Shown: positions 35,856 through 45,564 of the stretch, piece by piece
Layout of the letters: each line of letters begins with the position of its first letter
Numbering within the stretch: the stretch's first letter is position 1
Translations under genes and position numbers: made by a program
The notes under the pieces: generated by a model
What the model saw: the letters and a program-made list of their open reading frames with translations, nothing else
The model's database searches: none
Told to the model about the DNA's origin: nothing
NCBI GenBank assembly: GCA_017994935.1
Contig: JAGOJU010000018.1
Coordinates: forward strand, 1-64,000
Length of the DNA stretch: 64,000 bases
From: Opitutaceae bacterium
GTDB lineage: Bacteria > Verrucomicrobiota > Verrucomicrobiia > Opitutales > Opitutaceae
Direction: 5' to 3'

Positions 35856-36716
35856 TCATAGGCTTCGTTGCCTCACCCCGGCGAAAAGCCGGGAGAAGTT
35901 TCTTTCCACCGCCCCGGCGAGATCCTCGACAGGGATACCCCTAAGCTCTGCGAGGGCGGCGTAGGCAATCACGAGGTTTGCCGGATGGGCTGGCGCCTGG
36001 TTCCCGGCCGACGCTGGCAGGTTGTGGATGCGGTGACTATCGGGGAGCGGCATGGAGGGTGCATCGGTTTCGACAAGGATGCGATCGACGGGAAGTCGTC
36101 TGAAAACCTCCCGCACATCTGTGTGCCTGGGTGAAAGGAAATAGCCGTTGAAGGAAAAATAGGCTCCGGCATCCATAAGGTTCGCCACCTTTGTGTAGGG
36201 GCCGGCGAATCCGTGGAGCAGGAAGCCGGACGACGGCAACCGCGCGCGCTTTAGAACCTGCTCGAGGCGCTCCCAGGCATTCAGGCAATGAATTGTGGGT
36301 GGCCTCTGAAGTTCCGCTGCAAGTTCAAGCTGGGCTGCAAACGCACTTTCCTGCACCTCGAGGGATGCGCGACTCAGCCCTGCGAGGCGCGGGTCGTCGC
36401 TGCGCGCAGCGTTGAGCATCCAGAGGTCGAGTCCGATCTCACCCACGACCGCCCGCTGATCTGCAAGAAGCAGCCGCCGCAATTCGTCGAGCCATCCCGT
36501 TTGGGCATTGCCGACGTGCCAGGGGTGGAGGCCGAAGGCAGGTCTGATCCAGGGATGCCTGCTTGAGAGGTCTGCGACCGAGTTCCAGTCCCCGGCTGAG
36601 GTTCCGTTGCAGACCGCTTCGGCGATACCGGCTCGCGGGAGCTCCGCAGCGAGAACGGGCCAGTGAGGCACCAGCCTGTGATCCTGATAGTGGACGTGCG
36701 CTTCGAACAGTCTCAC
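35856..36716 (-). CDS. TatD family metal-dependent hydrolase
   Basis: 286 residues of the amidohydrolase-like TIM barrel. 'EAHVH' near the N-terminus provides the HxH metal pair, 'FGLHPWHVG' and 'AVVGEIGLDLW' are TatD signatures with the bridging Glu, and 'ILVETDAPSMPLP' holds the late Asp. TatD proteins are Mg-dependent 3'-5' exonucleases or DNases, but several family members are uncharacterised. Its start overlaps the sufE stop by 4 bases (ATGA), so translation is coupled. The 250 bases between it and the esterase start contain no gene. Confidence 0.92.
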   Translation of the reverse strand: MRLFEAHVHYQDHRLVPHWPVLAAELPRAGIAEAVCNGTSAGDWNSVADLSSRHPWIRPAFGLHPWHVGNAQTGWLDELRRLLLADQRAVVGEIGLDLWMLNAARSDDPRLAGLSRASLEVQESAFAAQLELAAELQRPPTIHCLNAWERLEQVLKRARLPSSGFLLHGFAGPYTKVANLMDAGAYFSFNGYFLSPRHTDVREVFRRLPVDRILVETDAPSMPLPDSHRIHNLPASAGNQAPAHPANLVIAYAALAELRGIPVEDLAGAVERNFSRLFAGVRQRSL

Positions 36717-37156
36717 GTGCTGCCTGGGGCTGAAGCCACGACCAGTTCACGAAGCCTCCGCCGCACCGCAGCCAGGCCGTTGATCCTTGTGGGCGAAAGG
36801 TTTCGCGAGAAGTCGAGCAAGGCTACCGGGTCGCAAGCATCCGCATTGGCGAGAATGTGGGAGGCAGTCTCACCGGAGAAAAAGTCACAGATCAACCGGA
36901 CGAGGCCCTTCACCAAAGGGGAATCGCTGTCGCTTGAATAAAACCAGGTTTCGCCAACCCGCTGTGCGGTCAGCCAGACATGGGACTGGCATCCCTGCAC
37001 CCGGTTGGATTCGGTCCTGTCTTGGTCCGACAGGGACTTCCCTCTGCGGGCGTGGTCGACGACGGCGCCAAGGCGCTCCTGGGGATCCTCGATGATGCGA
37101 AGATCATCGATCAATTGTTGCTGGCGGCTTGAGAGGTCCACGGGGTACGGTGACAT
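36713..37156 (-). CDS. sufE: SufE-like cysteine desulfuration protein
   Basis: 147 residues, full SufE length. The persulfide-accepting cysteine is in 'RVQGCQSHVWL', matching the conserved GCxSxVW loop of SufE. The protein takes sulfur from a SufS-type desulfurase for Fe-S cluster assembly. No suf operon is in the window, so it stands alone with tatD, to which it is coupled by a 4-base overlap. Confidence 0.93.
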   Translation of the reverse strand: MSPYPVDLSSRQQQLIDDLRIIEDPQERLGAVVDHARRGKSLSDQDRTESNRVQGCQSHVWLTAQRVGETWFYSSDSDSPLVKGLVRLICDFFSGETASHILANADACDPVALLDFSRNLSPTRINGLAAVRRRLRELVVASAPGST

Positions 37157-37237
37157 GAAGTCGGCGGGCCATCAAGCGGCTCCCTGAGGAGCTTGCGTCC
37201 CACCTCAAACACTCGCACGGTAGCGTGCTCCCATCTC

Positions 37238-39913
37238 ATGCGATTTTCCCTGTTGTGCGGACTTGGACTGCTGGCCTTGGTTTTCCCTGCAATAAACCGT
37301 GCCCAGACGTCGCCGGGAGTGGAAGCACCGTTGGTGTCGCCTGAGGTGTCGCAGTTTCCCGATGCCGCTGGCGCGGCCCTGAGGCAGCTGGCTGGCTGGC
37401 GCGCCCTGGAAATTGGATTGCCGTCGGTTGCCATTGAAGTCTTCCGTGCGCGGCTTGCGGCCGTTGCGCCGGAGGATGGGGAACAGCGGAACCGGATTGT
37501 CCTCGAGTTGGCCACCGCCCTTCTGGACGACGGGCGTGCTGCCGAGATTGCTGAGGCGCTGCGAGGCTATGTTGGTCCTCCGACCGATGGTTATCGCCTC
37601 AGGATGGCGCTCGCGGATATCCGCCTGAAGCGGTCGGACGATGCCCGGCGCGAACTGAAGGAGATTGCTCCGGACCGGTTGGAGAGGGGCGAACGCGGTT
37701 GGTTCTACTTTGCGCAAGGGCAGCTGGCTGGTGATGCCAAGGCCGGCAGCTTTTATCAGCAGGCCTATGGATCGGCAGTGACGGATCTCCAGCGCGCGCG
37801 GTTTGCGCTCGCGCTGAGGGAAATCGATCTGATTTCGGGTGTGTTCACCGAAGCGGCCCTGGCGGAGATGCGTTCGCGGCTGGAGCGCAGCCCGGGCACG
37901 GCAGCGGGCTACATTGCCATGCGGCAGATCGCTGTCGCGCTCAATGGCCTCGGGAGGAAAAGCGAGGCGGTGGACTTCCTGCGACAGCATCTCCAGGCTC
38001 TTCCGTTTGAGGAAAAGGCAGTGGGCGACGACCTGCAGGTGTTGCTCGGACTGATCGCGGGCACCAGTGACCCGGTGGGGAGAAACGCGCTGATGCAGGT
38101 GCTTGCGACATCAGGCGACCGCGAGAAACAGCGTGTGGCGCTGCTGCTGCTCGCGAGGAATGCGCAGCAAGCCGGCTTTCGCGGCGAACTCGACCGGCTC
38201 ATCGGAGCATCGCCCGCGCATCCCATTCTCGAGGAACTGCTCGTACAGCGTGCGGAGCTGAACCTGGTGGACAAAAAGTATCGTGAGGCCGAAACGGATG
38301 CGAAACGCATGCTGGAGGCGTTTCCCGGTTCCCGGCTCAAGCCGCAGGCGCTGGGAATCCTGGTCAAGGTCGCATGGGAATTTCCGCAGTATCGCAGGGC
38401 TGCGGATTACGCGGCCCAGGCACGCGCGGCGTTGACCGGACCCGGTGCCGGGCAGGTGCGATCGGAACTTGGGGTCCTGATTGCCGAGGCCTATTTCCGT
38501 GCCCCCGACTATCGTCTGGCGGCGGACGCGTACGCCACCGCGCTTGAGGATGTCCCCCAGGGAGTGAATCCGGGAGCCCTGATTTTTCAGCGGATCTATT
38601 CTGAAATCGAGTCTGCGCAATCCGATCCTGATCGTCTGGCTGCCGCGGCGGAACTGCTTGATGAGGCGTCGAAGGATCCCCGGCTGGATGAAACGAATCG
38701 CTGGCAGGCGGAGTGGAATCTTGCGCGGGCCATGCGTGCTGCGGGTGCGGCGTCGACACGCGCGGCCTTCAACCGGGTGGACAGCCTGCTCAGGAGTGCG
38801 CCGCAGGCCACGGGATCGACGCTGCCGCAGGACCTTCGTGTGCGCATGGCCTGGCTGCGGGCACGTCTGTCGCTTGAAGTGGGCGAACCGTCGCAGACCC
38901 TCGTGTTCGTGGACAACCTGATCGAGAGTCTGGACGGAGTGGATGCGGCCTTGAAAACGGAAATCGCGAGCACGGCGCGGCTCGTGCAGGCGGATGCGCA
39001 TTTTCACCTGTCGGGGCAGGAGAAGGAAGGCCTGGAGATCCTGCAAAAACTGCGGGTCGATTTTCCGCAAAGCGACGCTGCGGTGGAATCCTATCTGTTG
39101 GAGGCGGAGAGGGCGGCGAATCAGAACCGGTATGTCGATGCCCAGAGCCTGCTCGTCAAATTGCGCGATGATTTTCCCAGGCATCGTTACGCCCCGTTCG
39201 CGCTCTTCCAGGCGGCGCTGTATGCTGAAAAACGCGGGCAGGACACGTATTATCACGAGGCGTATCGCCTGCTGGAGGATCTGCTGAAGGCCTATCCGGG
39301 AAGCGACCTCGTGTTCTATGCCCGCCTCAAGCAAGGCGACCTGCTGCGACTGCTGAACGAGTTCAACCCGGCCCAGCAGATCTATGAATTGCTGGTGAAC
39401 AATTTTCCGCGGCATCCGGATGTCCTGTATGCCTATCTGGCGCTGGCCGCGGCGCACAATGCGCAGGCGAATGGAAGTTCGATGGCGCAGGGACAGCTGA
39501 GCAATCACGCCGAAGCGGCATTGTCGATTTATGAGCGGCTTGTCGACCAGGCGGATGCGGGCCCTGACCTGCGCATCGAGGCCGGCTACAATCTGGGGCT
39601 CCTGCTCACGCGCCGCGGAAATGCCGAATCCAAGAGCCGGGCCGAGATTGTCTGGTGGCAGCAGGTAGTGACGCCTTTCCTGCTGGACGACAGCAAGGCC
39701 GGGCAGCTGACGGGGGGTGGACGGTACTTCATGTCGCGCACCCTTCTGGGCCTTGGGGAACTCCTTGAGGCGGAGGGCAAGCTGGAGCAGGCCCGTGAAG
39801 CGTACATGCTGATCATCAACCGGCGGCTCCCGGGTGACAGCATTGCGAGCGGCAGACTTGCGCGTTTCGGCGTCAAATTGGGGCAGACCGAACCCTCCGC
39901 CAATGGCAATTGA
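37238..39913 (+). CDS. Exported large TPR-repeat protein of an ExbB/ExbD-type operon
   Basis: 891 residues from ATG 37238; an upstream TTG at 37193 is rejected because the signal peptide 'MRFSLLCGLGLLALVFPA' starts at 37238. Almost all of the mature protein consists of helical TPR-like repeats ('RYAPFALFQAALYAEKRGQDTYYHEAYRLLEDLL'-type segments; shown here as positions about 630-690). It lacks an obvious catalytic domain. It lies 36 bases before the exbB-like gene. The position resembles that of CpoB/YbgF-like TPR proteins with Tol systems, but it is much larger. A role as a periplasmic scaffold for the energised complex is inference. Confidence 0.8.
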   Translation: MRFSLLCGLGLLALVFPAINRAQTSPGVEAPLVSPEVSQFPDAAGAALRQLAGWRALEIGLPSVAIEVFRARLAAVAPEDGEQRNRIVLELATALLDDGRAAEIAEALRGYVGPPTDGYRLRMALADIRLKRSDDARRELKEIAPDRLERGERGWFYFAQGQLAGDAKAGSFYQQAYGSAVTDLQRARFALALREIDLISGVFTEAALAEMRSRLERSPGTAAGYIAMRQIAVALNGLGRKSEAVDFLRQHLQALPFEEKAVGDDLQVLLGLIAGTSDPVGRNALMQVLATSGDREKQRVALLLLARNAQQAGFRGELDRLIGASPAHPILEELLVQRAELNLVDKKYREAETDAKRMLEAFPGSRLKPQALGILVKVAWEFPQYRRAADYAAQARAALTGPGAGQVRSELGVLIAEAYFRAPDYRLAADAYATALEDVPQGVNPGALIFQRIYSEIESAQSDPDRLAAAAELLDEASKDPRLDETNRWQAEWNLARAMRAAGAASTRAAFNRVDSLLRSAPQATGSTLPQDLRVRMAWLRARLSLEVGEPSQTLVFVDNLIESLDGVDAALKTEIASTARLVQADAHFHLSGQEKEGLEILQKLRVDFPQSDAAVESYLLEAERAANQNRYVDAQSLLVKLRDDFPRHRYAPFALFQAALYAEKRGQDTYYHEAYRLLEDLLKAYPGSDLVFYARLKQGDLLRLLNEFNPAQQIYELLVNNFPRHPDVLYAYLALAAAHNAQANGSSMAQGQLSNHAEAALSIYERLVDQADAGPDLRIEAGYNLGLLLTRRGNAESKSRAEIVWWQQVVTPFLLDDSKAGQLTGGGRYFMSRTLLGLGELLEAEGKLEQAREAYMLIINRRLPGDSIASGRLARFGVKLGQTEPSANGN

Positions 39914-39949
39914 AAGCTGCCGCCCGCCCGCCTATTCGAATCCCAATCC

Positions 39950-40579
39950 ATGACCTTTGACTTTTCGCTCTTCTCGCGTGGCGGCCCCATGATCTACGTC
40001 ATCCTGCTGATGGCGGTGATCGGCGTCGTGCTTTTTGTTGAACGAACGCTTTTCCTCCATCGCGGCCAGATCAGATCCACTGCGTTTGTCGATGGTGTGC
40101 GAAACATCCTGGCCAAACGACGCCTGATCGAGGCCATGACAGTCTGCGAGGAGACGCCCGGGCCGGTGGCTGCCGTTGTCAAGGCAGCCCTGCTGCATGC
40201 CAACGCGGATGAGGCGAGGTTGCGCTACGCGGTACAGGAGGCGGCGCTGGTGGAAATTCCGGTCTTGGAACGACGCCTTGGTTTCATTGCAGCGCTGGCG
40301 CAGATCGCTCCTTTGGTGGGGATACTTGGAACCCTGCTTGGCATGATCACCACGTTCATGCAATTCATGGAAGGCGGACAGTATGCGACAGCCAACGCGC
40401 TCGCCGCGGGGATGTGGCAGGCGCTGATCTGTGCCGCGGGCAGTCTCATGGTGGGCATTCCTGCGCAACTGGCCTACCATTTCCTGACCGGCCGCGTCCG
40501 GGCGCTGGTGCGCGATGTGGAGTGGGCGGCAAACGACATCATGAGGTATCTTCTCACCGAGTATCGGGCCACTGCATGA
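39950..40579 (+). CDS. ExbB/TolQ/MotA-type inner-membrane channel protein lacking the conserved TM3 threonine
   Basis: 209 residues with three predicted membrane helices (about 14-30, 112-135, 152-176). 'IAPLVGILGTLLGMITTF' matches the ExbB TM2 region and keeps the conserved Thr (T128, equivalent to E. coli ExbB T148). In TM3, 'GMWQALICAAGSLMVGIPA' aligns without gaps with the ExbB 'GIAEALLATAIGLVAAIPA' segment, and the proton-path T181 position is A162 here. ExbB normally forms a pentamer around ExbD and uses the proton gradient. It is followed within 28 bases by an ExbD-like gene, which is also altered at its key residue. Confidence 0.9.
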   Translation: MTFDFSLFSRGGPMIYVILLMAVIGVVLFVERTLFLHRGQIRSTAFVDGVRNILAKRRLIEAMTVCEETPGPVAAVVKAALLHANADEARLRYAVQEAALVEIPVLERRLGFIAALAQIAPLVGILGTLLGMITTFMQFMEGGQYATANALAAGMWQALICAAGSLMVGIPAQLAYHFLTGRVRALVRDVEWAANDIMRYLLTEYRATA

Positions 40580-40607
40580 GCCCGTGAGAGGGCATCGCAT
40601 CTCTGCC

Positions 40608-41105
40608 ATGGTCACCCGACCCCTCGATCTTCTCTCCCATGTACGAAAACCATCGGCTCGCGCCGACTGGCTGCACTTCGTCAATGCGGGCCTCATTGCA
40701 CTCTTTTTCGTGGTTTTTGGGTCACGTTTTGTCATTTCCCCGGGCATTGTCGTGTCTAACCAATCGCGCGACGGGCGGTTCACCCTGCCTATAGTGGCCC
40801 AGGCGATATCCCTTGGGTCGGCGACGTCCATCGTGATCAGTGTGGCGGGACCGGATCTTGTCTTTACGGAGGATGGAAAATACACGTTTGCCGAGATTCG
40901 GCAGTGGCTCGCGAAAAAAGGGCGCGAGCATCCCGGGGGCAGGCTTCTGTTGAGGACGGACTCCGGGCTGGCCTTGGGTGATTTCACCGAAATTGTGAGT
41001 GCTGCGGACAGTGCAGGGCTGGTCGTTCTTCTGGCAGCGGAACCGACGGGAGCCGGGCGACGCAGTGCGTCGGCGCCCGTTGGTCAAAGCATCCCACTCA
41101 AATGA
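40608..41105 (+). CDS. ExbD/TolR-like protein with Asn at the proton-carrying Asp position
   Basis: 165 residues from ATG 40608; a GTG at 40584 would add eight. A short cytoplasmic N-terminus is followed by one membrane helix, 'HFVNAGLIALFFVVFGS', and a periplasmic domain with ExbD-like secondary structure ('GRLLLRTDSGLALGDFTEIVSAADSAGLVVLLA'; about 115-150). Aligned with the ExbD 'PFIDVMLVLLIIFMV' helix, the essential Asp (E. coli D25) corresponds to N26. D20, just before the helix, might compensate. Similarity is low, so the ExbD assignment rests partly on position after exbB. Confidence 0.72.
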   Translation: MVTRPLDLLSHVRKPSARADWLHFVNAGLIALFFVVFGSRFVISPGIVVSNQSRDGRFTLPIVAQAISLGSATSIVISVAGPDLVFTEDGKYTFAEIRQWLAKKGREHPGGRLLLRTDSGLALGDFTEIVSAADSAGLVVLLAAEPTGAGRRSASAPVGQSIPLK

Positions 41106-41866
41106 GCCGGATCACTCCAGATGAGCCCGGCGGGGGGGAGACGCATGCTCCCGGAAGGCGTGACCATGTCCGTGTGGCAAAGTGGCTGGGGTTGGGCGCT
41201 GCCCTGCTGCTGGTCTTTGTCCTTTCGCTTTCGCTGATTCGTTTCCCCCACACGCAGACGATCACATCCCCAGGTCAGAATCCAGCAGGCATGGGTGTGG
41301 GATTGAGCCAGGCCATGAAGGCGGAGGTTGATCTTTTGGACCCGACGCCGCTCTTCCTTCCGACGGCGCACAATGCAGGCGCGCAAATTGCTCCGCGAAC
41401 GCTTCAGATGGCTACCCAAGGCAACCTGTCGAGTTTTCCTCCCAAATTATTCAACTCTCCGGAGGCTCTGGAGCTCCATTTTCCTGCGCTCGTGCAGCTT
41501 CCGGAGTCACCTGCGGAAGGCTTGGGAGTAGGCACGGCTCCGAATCCCTATCGTTCTATTGGGCAGTCAGATGCAGTGATTGGGCCCCTCGCGGCGCGTT
41601 TGGGGTACCTCGAGGTTATTCCTGCGGCGGGGGGAGCGCCGGTATCCATGATCCTGGCTGCTGCCTCCGATGCGCCAGCGGGCGATTGGCGTCCCATGGA
41701 ATGGATGGCGAGCATCGACCGGAAGGGATTGATGGGAAGCCTTGCGCTGGTTGTCAGTTCGGGGGTGGAGGAGTGCGACAACTTTTTCAGGCGATACCTT
41801 ACGGAGCGGCTCAGGATGGGGGGGCGCTTGCAGCCAGGGATTTACCGGCTAAGGGTGGGGCCTTGA
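41102..41866 (+). CDS. Single-span envelope protein, probable divergent TonB-like partner
   Basis: 254 residues. Its ATG overlaps the stop of the ExbD-like gene (ATGA), so it is translationally coupled. A cytoplasmic N-terminus (about 1-28) precedes one membrane helix 'WLGLGAALLLVFVLSLSLI' and a ~120-residue low-complexity linker. The C-terminal ~95 residues end 'VSSGVEECDNFFRRYLTERL' and 'GIYRLRVGP', which loosely resembles the strand-helix-strand of TonB C-terminal domains ('SSG...A...WRF.P'). The canonical Pro/Lys-rich spacer is absent. Function is inferred from the operon. Confidence 0.6.
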   Translation: MSRITPDEPGGGETHAPGRRDHVRVAKWLGLGAALLLVFVLSLSLIRFPHTQTITSPGQNPAGMGVGLSQAMKAEVDLLDPTPLFLPTAHNAGAQIAPRTLQMATQGNLSSFPPKLFNSPEALELHFPALVQLPESPAEGLGVGTAPNPYRSIGQSDAVIGPLAARLGYLEVIPAAGGAPVSMILAAASDAPAGDWRPMEWMASIDRKGLMGSLALVVSSGVEECDNFFRRYLTERLRMGGRLQPGIYRLRVGP

Positions 41867-41908
41867 ACGCGGGAAAACGACATTTTGGGAAAATAGGAAA
41901 GATTGCAG

Positions 41909-41937
41909 TTGACGCTGTCTCCGCAGACGCGCACTTT
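41909..41937 (+). promoter_or_regulatory. Possible promoter for trnT-tuf
   Basis: TTGACG (41909-41914) is followed after 17 bases by CACTTT (41932-41937), about 40 bases before tRNA-Thr. The -10 is poor by the E. coli consensus. A similar TTGCAC-N17-GACTTT arrangement (55231-55259) precedes rpsL. Low confidence. Confidence 0.25.
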
Positions 41938-41977
41938 TCGCGCTCTTTTCGTTTTTTGACCCACAGTCTTTTTGTCT

Positions 41978-42053
41978 GCCCAGATAGCTCAGTTGGCAGA
42001 GCACGTCCTTGGTAAGGACGAGGTCGCCGGTTCAAATCCGGTTCTGGGCTCCA
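41978..42053 (+). tRNA. tRNA-Thr (anticodon GGT)
   Basis: Cloverleaf folded by eye: acceptor GCCCAGA (41978-41984) with TCTGGGC (42043-42049), D stem GCTC/GAGC, anticodon stem CGTCC/GGACG with loop TTGGTAA (anticodon GGT), T stem GCCGG/CCGGT with loop TTCAAAT. CCA is encoded at 42051-42053. It precedes tuf, the classical tRNA-tuf-tRNA-secE layout. Confidence 0.97.
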
Positions 42054-42158
42054 GGTCAAATACTTAGAGACGTCGAATTGCCTAAGGGCGACGTAAAACC
42101 CCCGGGCTACCAGACACTTACACTTCCATAACACTCACTCAACTCGCGCCCATTCTTT

Positions 42159-43349
<1,191 letters not shown>

Positions 43350-43377
43350 TCGTTCCCTTTCGGGGTTTTAACTCTCA

Positions 43378-43407
43378 TGCCGAGGCTCCGCCGCAGGGGC
43401 CTCGGCA
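43378..43407 (+). other. Strong hairpin between tuf and tRNA-Trp
   Basis: TGCCGAGGC (43378-43386) pairs perfectly with GCCTCGGCA (43399-43407). No T-run follows, so it fits an RNA-processing or mRNA-stabilising stem that separates tuf mRNA from the downstream tRNA rather than an intrinsic terminator. Confidence 0.55.
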
Positions 43408-43431
43408 CTATCGTCTAAAGGTCCTATCCAC

Positions 43432-43507
43432 AGGGGTGTAGCTCAATTGGTAGAGTAGCGGTCTCCAAAACCGTTGGTTGGGGGTTCGATTCCCTCCGCC
43501 CCTGCCA
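43432..43507 (+). tRNA. tRNA-Trp (anticodon CCA)
   Basis: Acceptor AGGGGTG (43432-43438) pairs with CGCCCCT (43497-43503); anticodon stem GCGGT/ACCGT with loop CTCCAAA gives anticodon CCA; T stem GGGGG/CCCTC with loop TTCGATT. CCA is encoded at 43505-43507. It lies 10 bases before secE, the conserved trpT-secE-nusG order. Confidence 0.97.
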
Positions 43508-43517
43508 CTTATCCTTC

Positions 43518-43721
43518 ATGAAAAATCCGTTCAGTACCGTGCGCATCTTCTTCGGGGAGATGATCGACGAGCTCAAGAAAGCGACTTGGCCGACCAAGAC
43601 GGAACTGAGGGATTCCACGGTTGTGGTGATTCTGGCTGCAGTCCTCCTGGGTTTGTTTACGAGCATCAGCGACTTTGCTCTGCTGCAGGTGGTCGATCTC
43701 GTTACCTCCTGGGTGAGCTAA
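43518..43721 (+). CDS. secE: Preprotein translocase subunit SecE
   Basis: 67 residues, the short single-span form. The amphipathic 'FFGEMIDELKKATWPTKTEL' segment is the conserved cytoplasmic helix with the ATWPT element, followed by one membrane helix ('VVVILAAVLLGLFTSI'). SecE clamps SecY in the SecYEG channel. It is followed at 8 bases by nusG. Confidence 0.95.
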   Translation: MKNPFSTVRIFFGEMIDELKKATWPTKTELRDSTVVVILAAVLLGLFTSISDFALLQVVDLVTSWVS

Positions 43722-43729
43722 CCCGCGAC

Positions 43730-44308
43730 ATGGCTACCTCCACATCAGCCCCCGCCGGCGCCCAGTGGTTTGCGCTTCACACCCTTTCCGGACAGGAGGG
43801 GAAGGTGAAGCTCTACATCGAAAAGTTCAAGAAGGCCGAAGAACTGGATGACTCCATTTTTGAAGTTCTGCTTCCGACCGAGGTTGTTTCGGAAGTAAAG
43901 GGCGGCAAGAAGACCACCAAGACACGCAAGCTGTATCCAGGTTATGTTTTTATCCAGATGCGGCTGTATGGGGAGGACGGCAAGGTCATCAACAGGCCTT
44001 GGTATTTCGTGAAGGAGGTTGCCGGGGTGATCGGTTTTGTTGGCGGCGAGCGACCGGCAGCCCTGCGTGAATCCGAAATCGAGGAAATTCGCGCGCGTAT
44101 TGAGGCGGCCTCCGGCAAGGAAGTTCCCAAGGTGCAGTACGAGGTGGGCGAGGAGGTCAAGGTCACCGACGGCGCCTTTTCCAATCTCACGGGCCGCATC
44201 GATGAGATCGATCCGGAGCGCGGCAAGCTCAAGATTTCCGTTTCCATTTTCGGCCGTTTCACACCTGTCGAGCTCGAGTACTGGCAGGTGCAGCGCATGA
44301 CCGAATAA
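43730..44308 (+). CDS. nusG: Transcription antitermination factor NusG
   Basis: 192 residues from ATG 43730; a longer frame from 43478 only overlaps tRNA-Trp and secE. The NGN domain begins '[20 protein letters not shown]' and contains '[11 protein letters not shown]'. The C-terminal KOW domain ('[20 protein letters not shown]') is complete. NusG binds RNA polymerase and couples it to Rho or ribosomal S10. Standard secE-nusG-rplK context. Confidence 0.97.
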   Translation: MATSTSAPAGAQWFALHTLSGQEGKVKLYIEKFKKAEELDDSIFEVLLPTEVVSEVKGGKKTTKTRKLYPGYVFIQMRLYGEDGKVINRPWYFVKEVAGVIGFVGGERPAALRESEIEEIRARIEAASGKEVPKVQYEVGEEVKVTDGAFSNLTGRIDEIDPERGKLKISVSIFGRFTPVELEYWQVQRMTE

Positions 44309-44331
44309 ACCACTTTTCACACGCTTCAAAC

Positions 44332-44757
44332 ATGGCCAAGAAGATCCAAGGTTACGTTCGCCTTCAACTCCCCGCCGGAGCCGCAAATCCGGCGCCGCCG
44401 GTCGGTCCCGCACTCGGTGCGCAGGGCGTCAATATCATGGCGTTTTGCAAGGAGTTCAATGCGCGCACCAAAGACCAGAACGGGATGATCCTGCCCGTGG
44501 TGATCACTGTCTATTCAGACAAGAGCTTCACCTTCATTCTCAAGTCTCCGCCGGCATCCGTGCTCCTGAAGAAGGCGGCAAACATTGCCTCCGGTTCCGC
44601 CAAGCCCAACCAGGACAAGGTGGGCAAGGTCACGAAGAAGCAGCTGGCCGAGATCTACAAGCTCAAGGCCAAGGACATGAATGCCAAGGATGTGGAGACC
44701 GGCATCAAGGTCATCGCCGGCACCGCCCGCAACATGGGCATCGAGGTCGTCGACTGA
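44332..44757 (+). CDS. rplK: 50S ribosomal protein L11
   Basis: 141 residues, standard length. '[32 protein letters not shown]' (about 6-37) is the L11 N-terminal domain and '[16 protein letters not shown]' the C-terminal rRNA-binding end. It forms the GTPase-associated centre with L10/L12. It is 23 bases after nusG, so there is no room for a long leader; any L1 operator would have to be elsewhere. Confidence 0.98.
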   Translation: MAKKIQGYVRLQLPAGAANPAPPVGPALGAQGVNIMAFCKEFNARTKDQNGMILPVVITVYSDKSFTFILKSPPASVLLKKAANIASGSAKPNQDKVGKVTKKQLAEIYKLKAKDMNAKDVETGIKVIAGTARNMGIEVVD

Positions 44758-44773
44758 TCTTCAATTCCCTTTT

Positions 44774-44792
44774 GGCGGATTCCATTTCCGCC
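44774..44792 (+). other. Hairpin in the rplK-rplA gap
   Basis: GGCGGA (44774-44779) pairs with TCCGCC (44787-44792) in the 93-base gap. The gap is unusually long for this gene pair, and the stem is a candidate L1 autoregulatory element or attenuator. It is too short to assign. Confidence 0.35.
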
Positions 44793-44850
44793 GCACTCAA
44801 ACCATCCATGCGGGAGTCCATTCCGGACGTTTGAACCGCGAGGAGCCAAA

Positions 44851-45546
44851 ATGCCTGCAAAAAAAAGCAAACGATATCGCGGCGCCATCCAGATCGCCGA
44901 TCTGACAAAGGAATATCCGCTGACTGAAGCGGTCGACATCCTTCAGAAATTCCCAAAGGCAAAGTTCGACGAGACGGTCGAAGTTTCCTTCCGACTCGGT
45001 GTCGACCCGACTGCGGGCGACCAGATGATTCGCGGGACCACGCCGCTTCCCAATGGCTCCGGCAAGAAGGTCCGCGTACTGGTTTTCACGGACAATCCGA
45101 AGGCCGCGATTGATGCGGGTGCGGATCACGCCGGTTTGCAGGACATGATGGCAAAGATCAATGAGGGCTGGCTCGATTTCGATGTCGCCATCGCAACCAC
45201 CGAAGCGATGAAGACCGTCCGCACGATTGCCCGTGTGCTCGGCCCGAAGGGCCTGATGCCGAATCCGAAATCCGGCACTGTCACTGACGACATCGTCGGA
45301 GGCATCAAGGCGGTCAAGGCTGGGCGCGTCGAGTTCAAGATGGACAAGGCTGCGATCATCGGAGTGGGCGTCGGCAAACGTTCCTTCACTGCTGCCCAGA
45401 TCCTCGAGAATGCCGCAGCCGTCATCGACGCCGTCGGCAAGGCAAAGCCCGCCTCCTTCAAGGGCGTGTACATCAAGAACGTGGCGATTTCGTCGTCACA
45501 AAGCCCGTCCGTGCACCTTGCGACGGCGGAATATTCAAAATTTTAA
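44851..45546 (+). CDS. rplA: 50S ribosomal protein L1
   Basis: 231 residues, standard. Family signatures include 'TVEVSFRLGVDPTAGDQMIRGT', 'LGPKGLMPNPKSGTVT' and 'IKAVKAGRVEFKMDKAAIIG'. L1 forms the L1 stalk and in many bacteria represses its own operon by binding mRNA. A good purine-rich site (GCGAGGAG) precedes the ATG. rplJ follows after 18 bases. Confidence 0.98.
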   Translation: MPAKKSKRYRGAIQIADLTKEYPLTEAVDILQKFPKAKFDETVEVSFRLGVDPTAGDQMIRGTTPLPNGSGKKVRVLVFTDNPKAAIDAGADHAGLQDMMAKINEGWLDFDVAIATTEAMKTVRTIARVLGPKGLMPNPKSGTVTDDIVGGIKAVKAGRVEFKMDKAAIIGVGVGKRSFTAAQILENAAAVIDAVGKAKPASFKGVYIKNVAISSSQSPSVHLATAEYSKF

Positions 45547-45564
45547 TCGGAGCCCGGGCCAATC

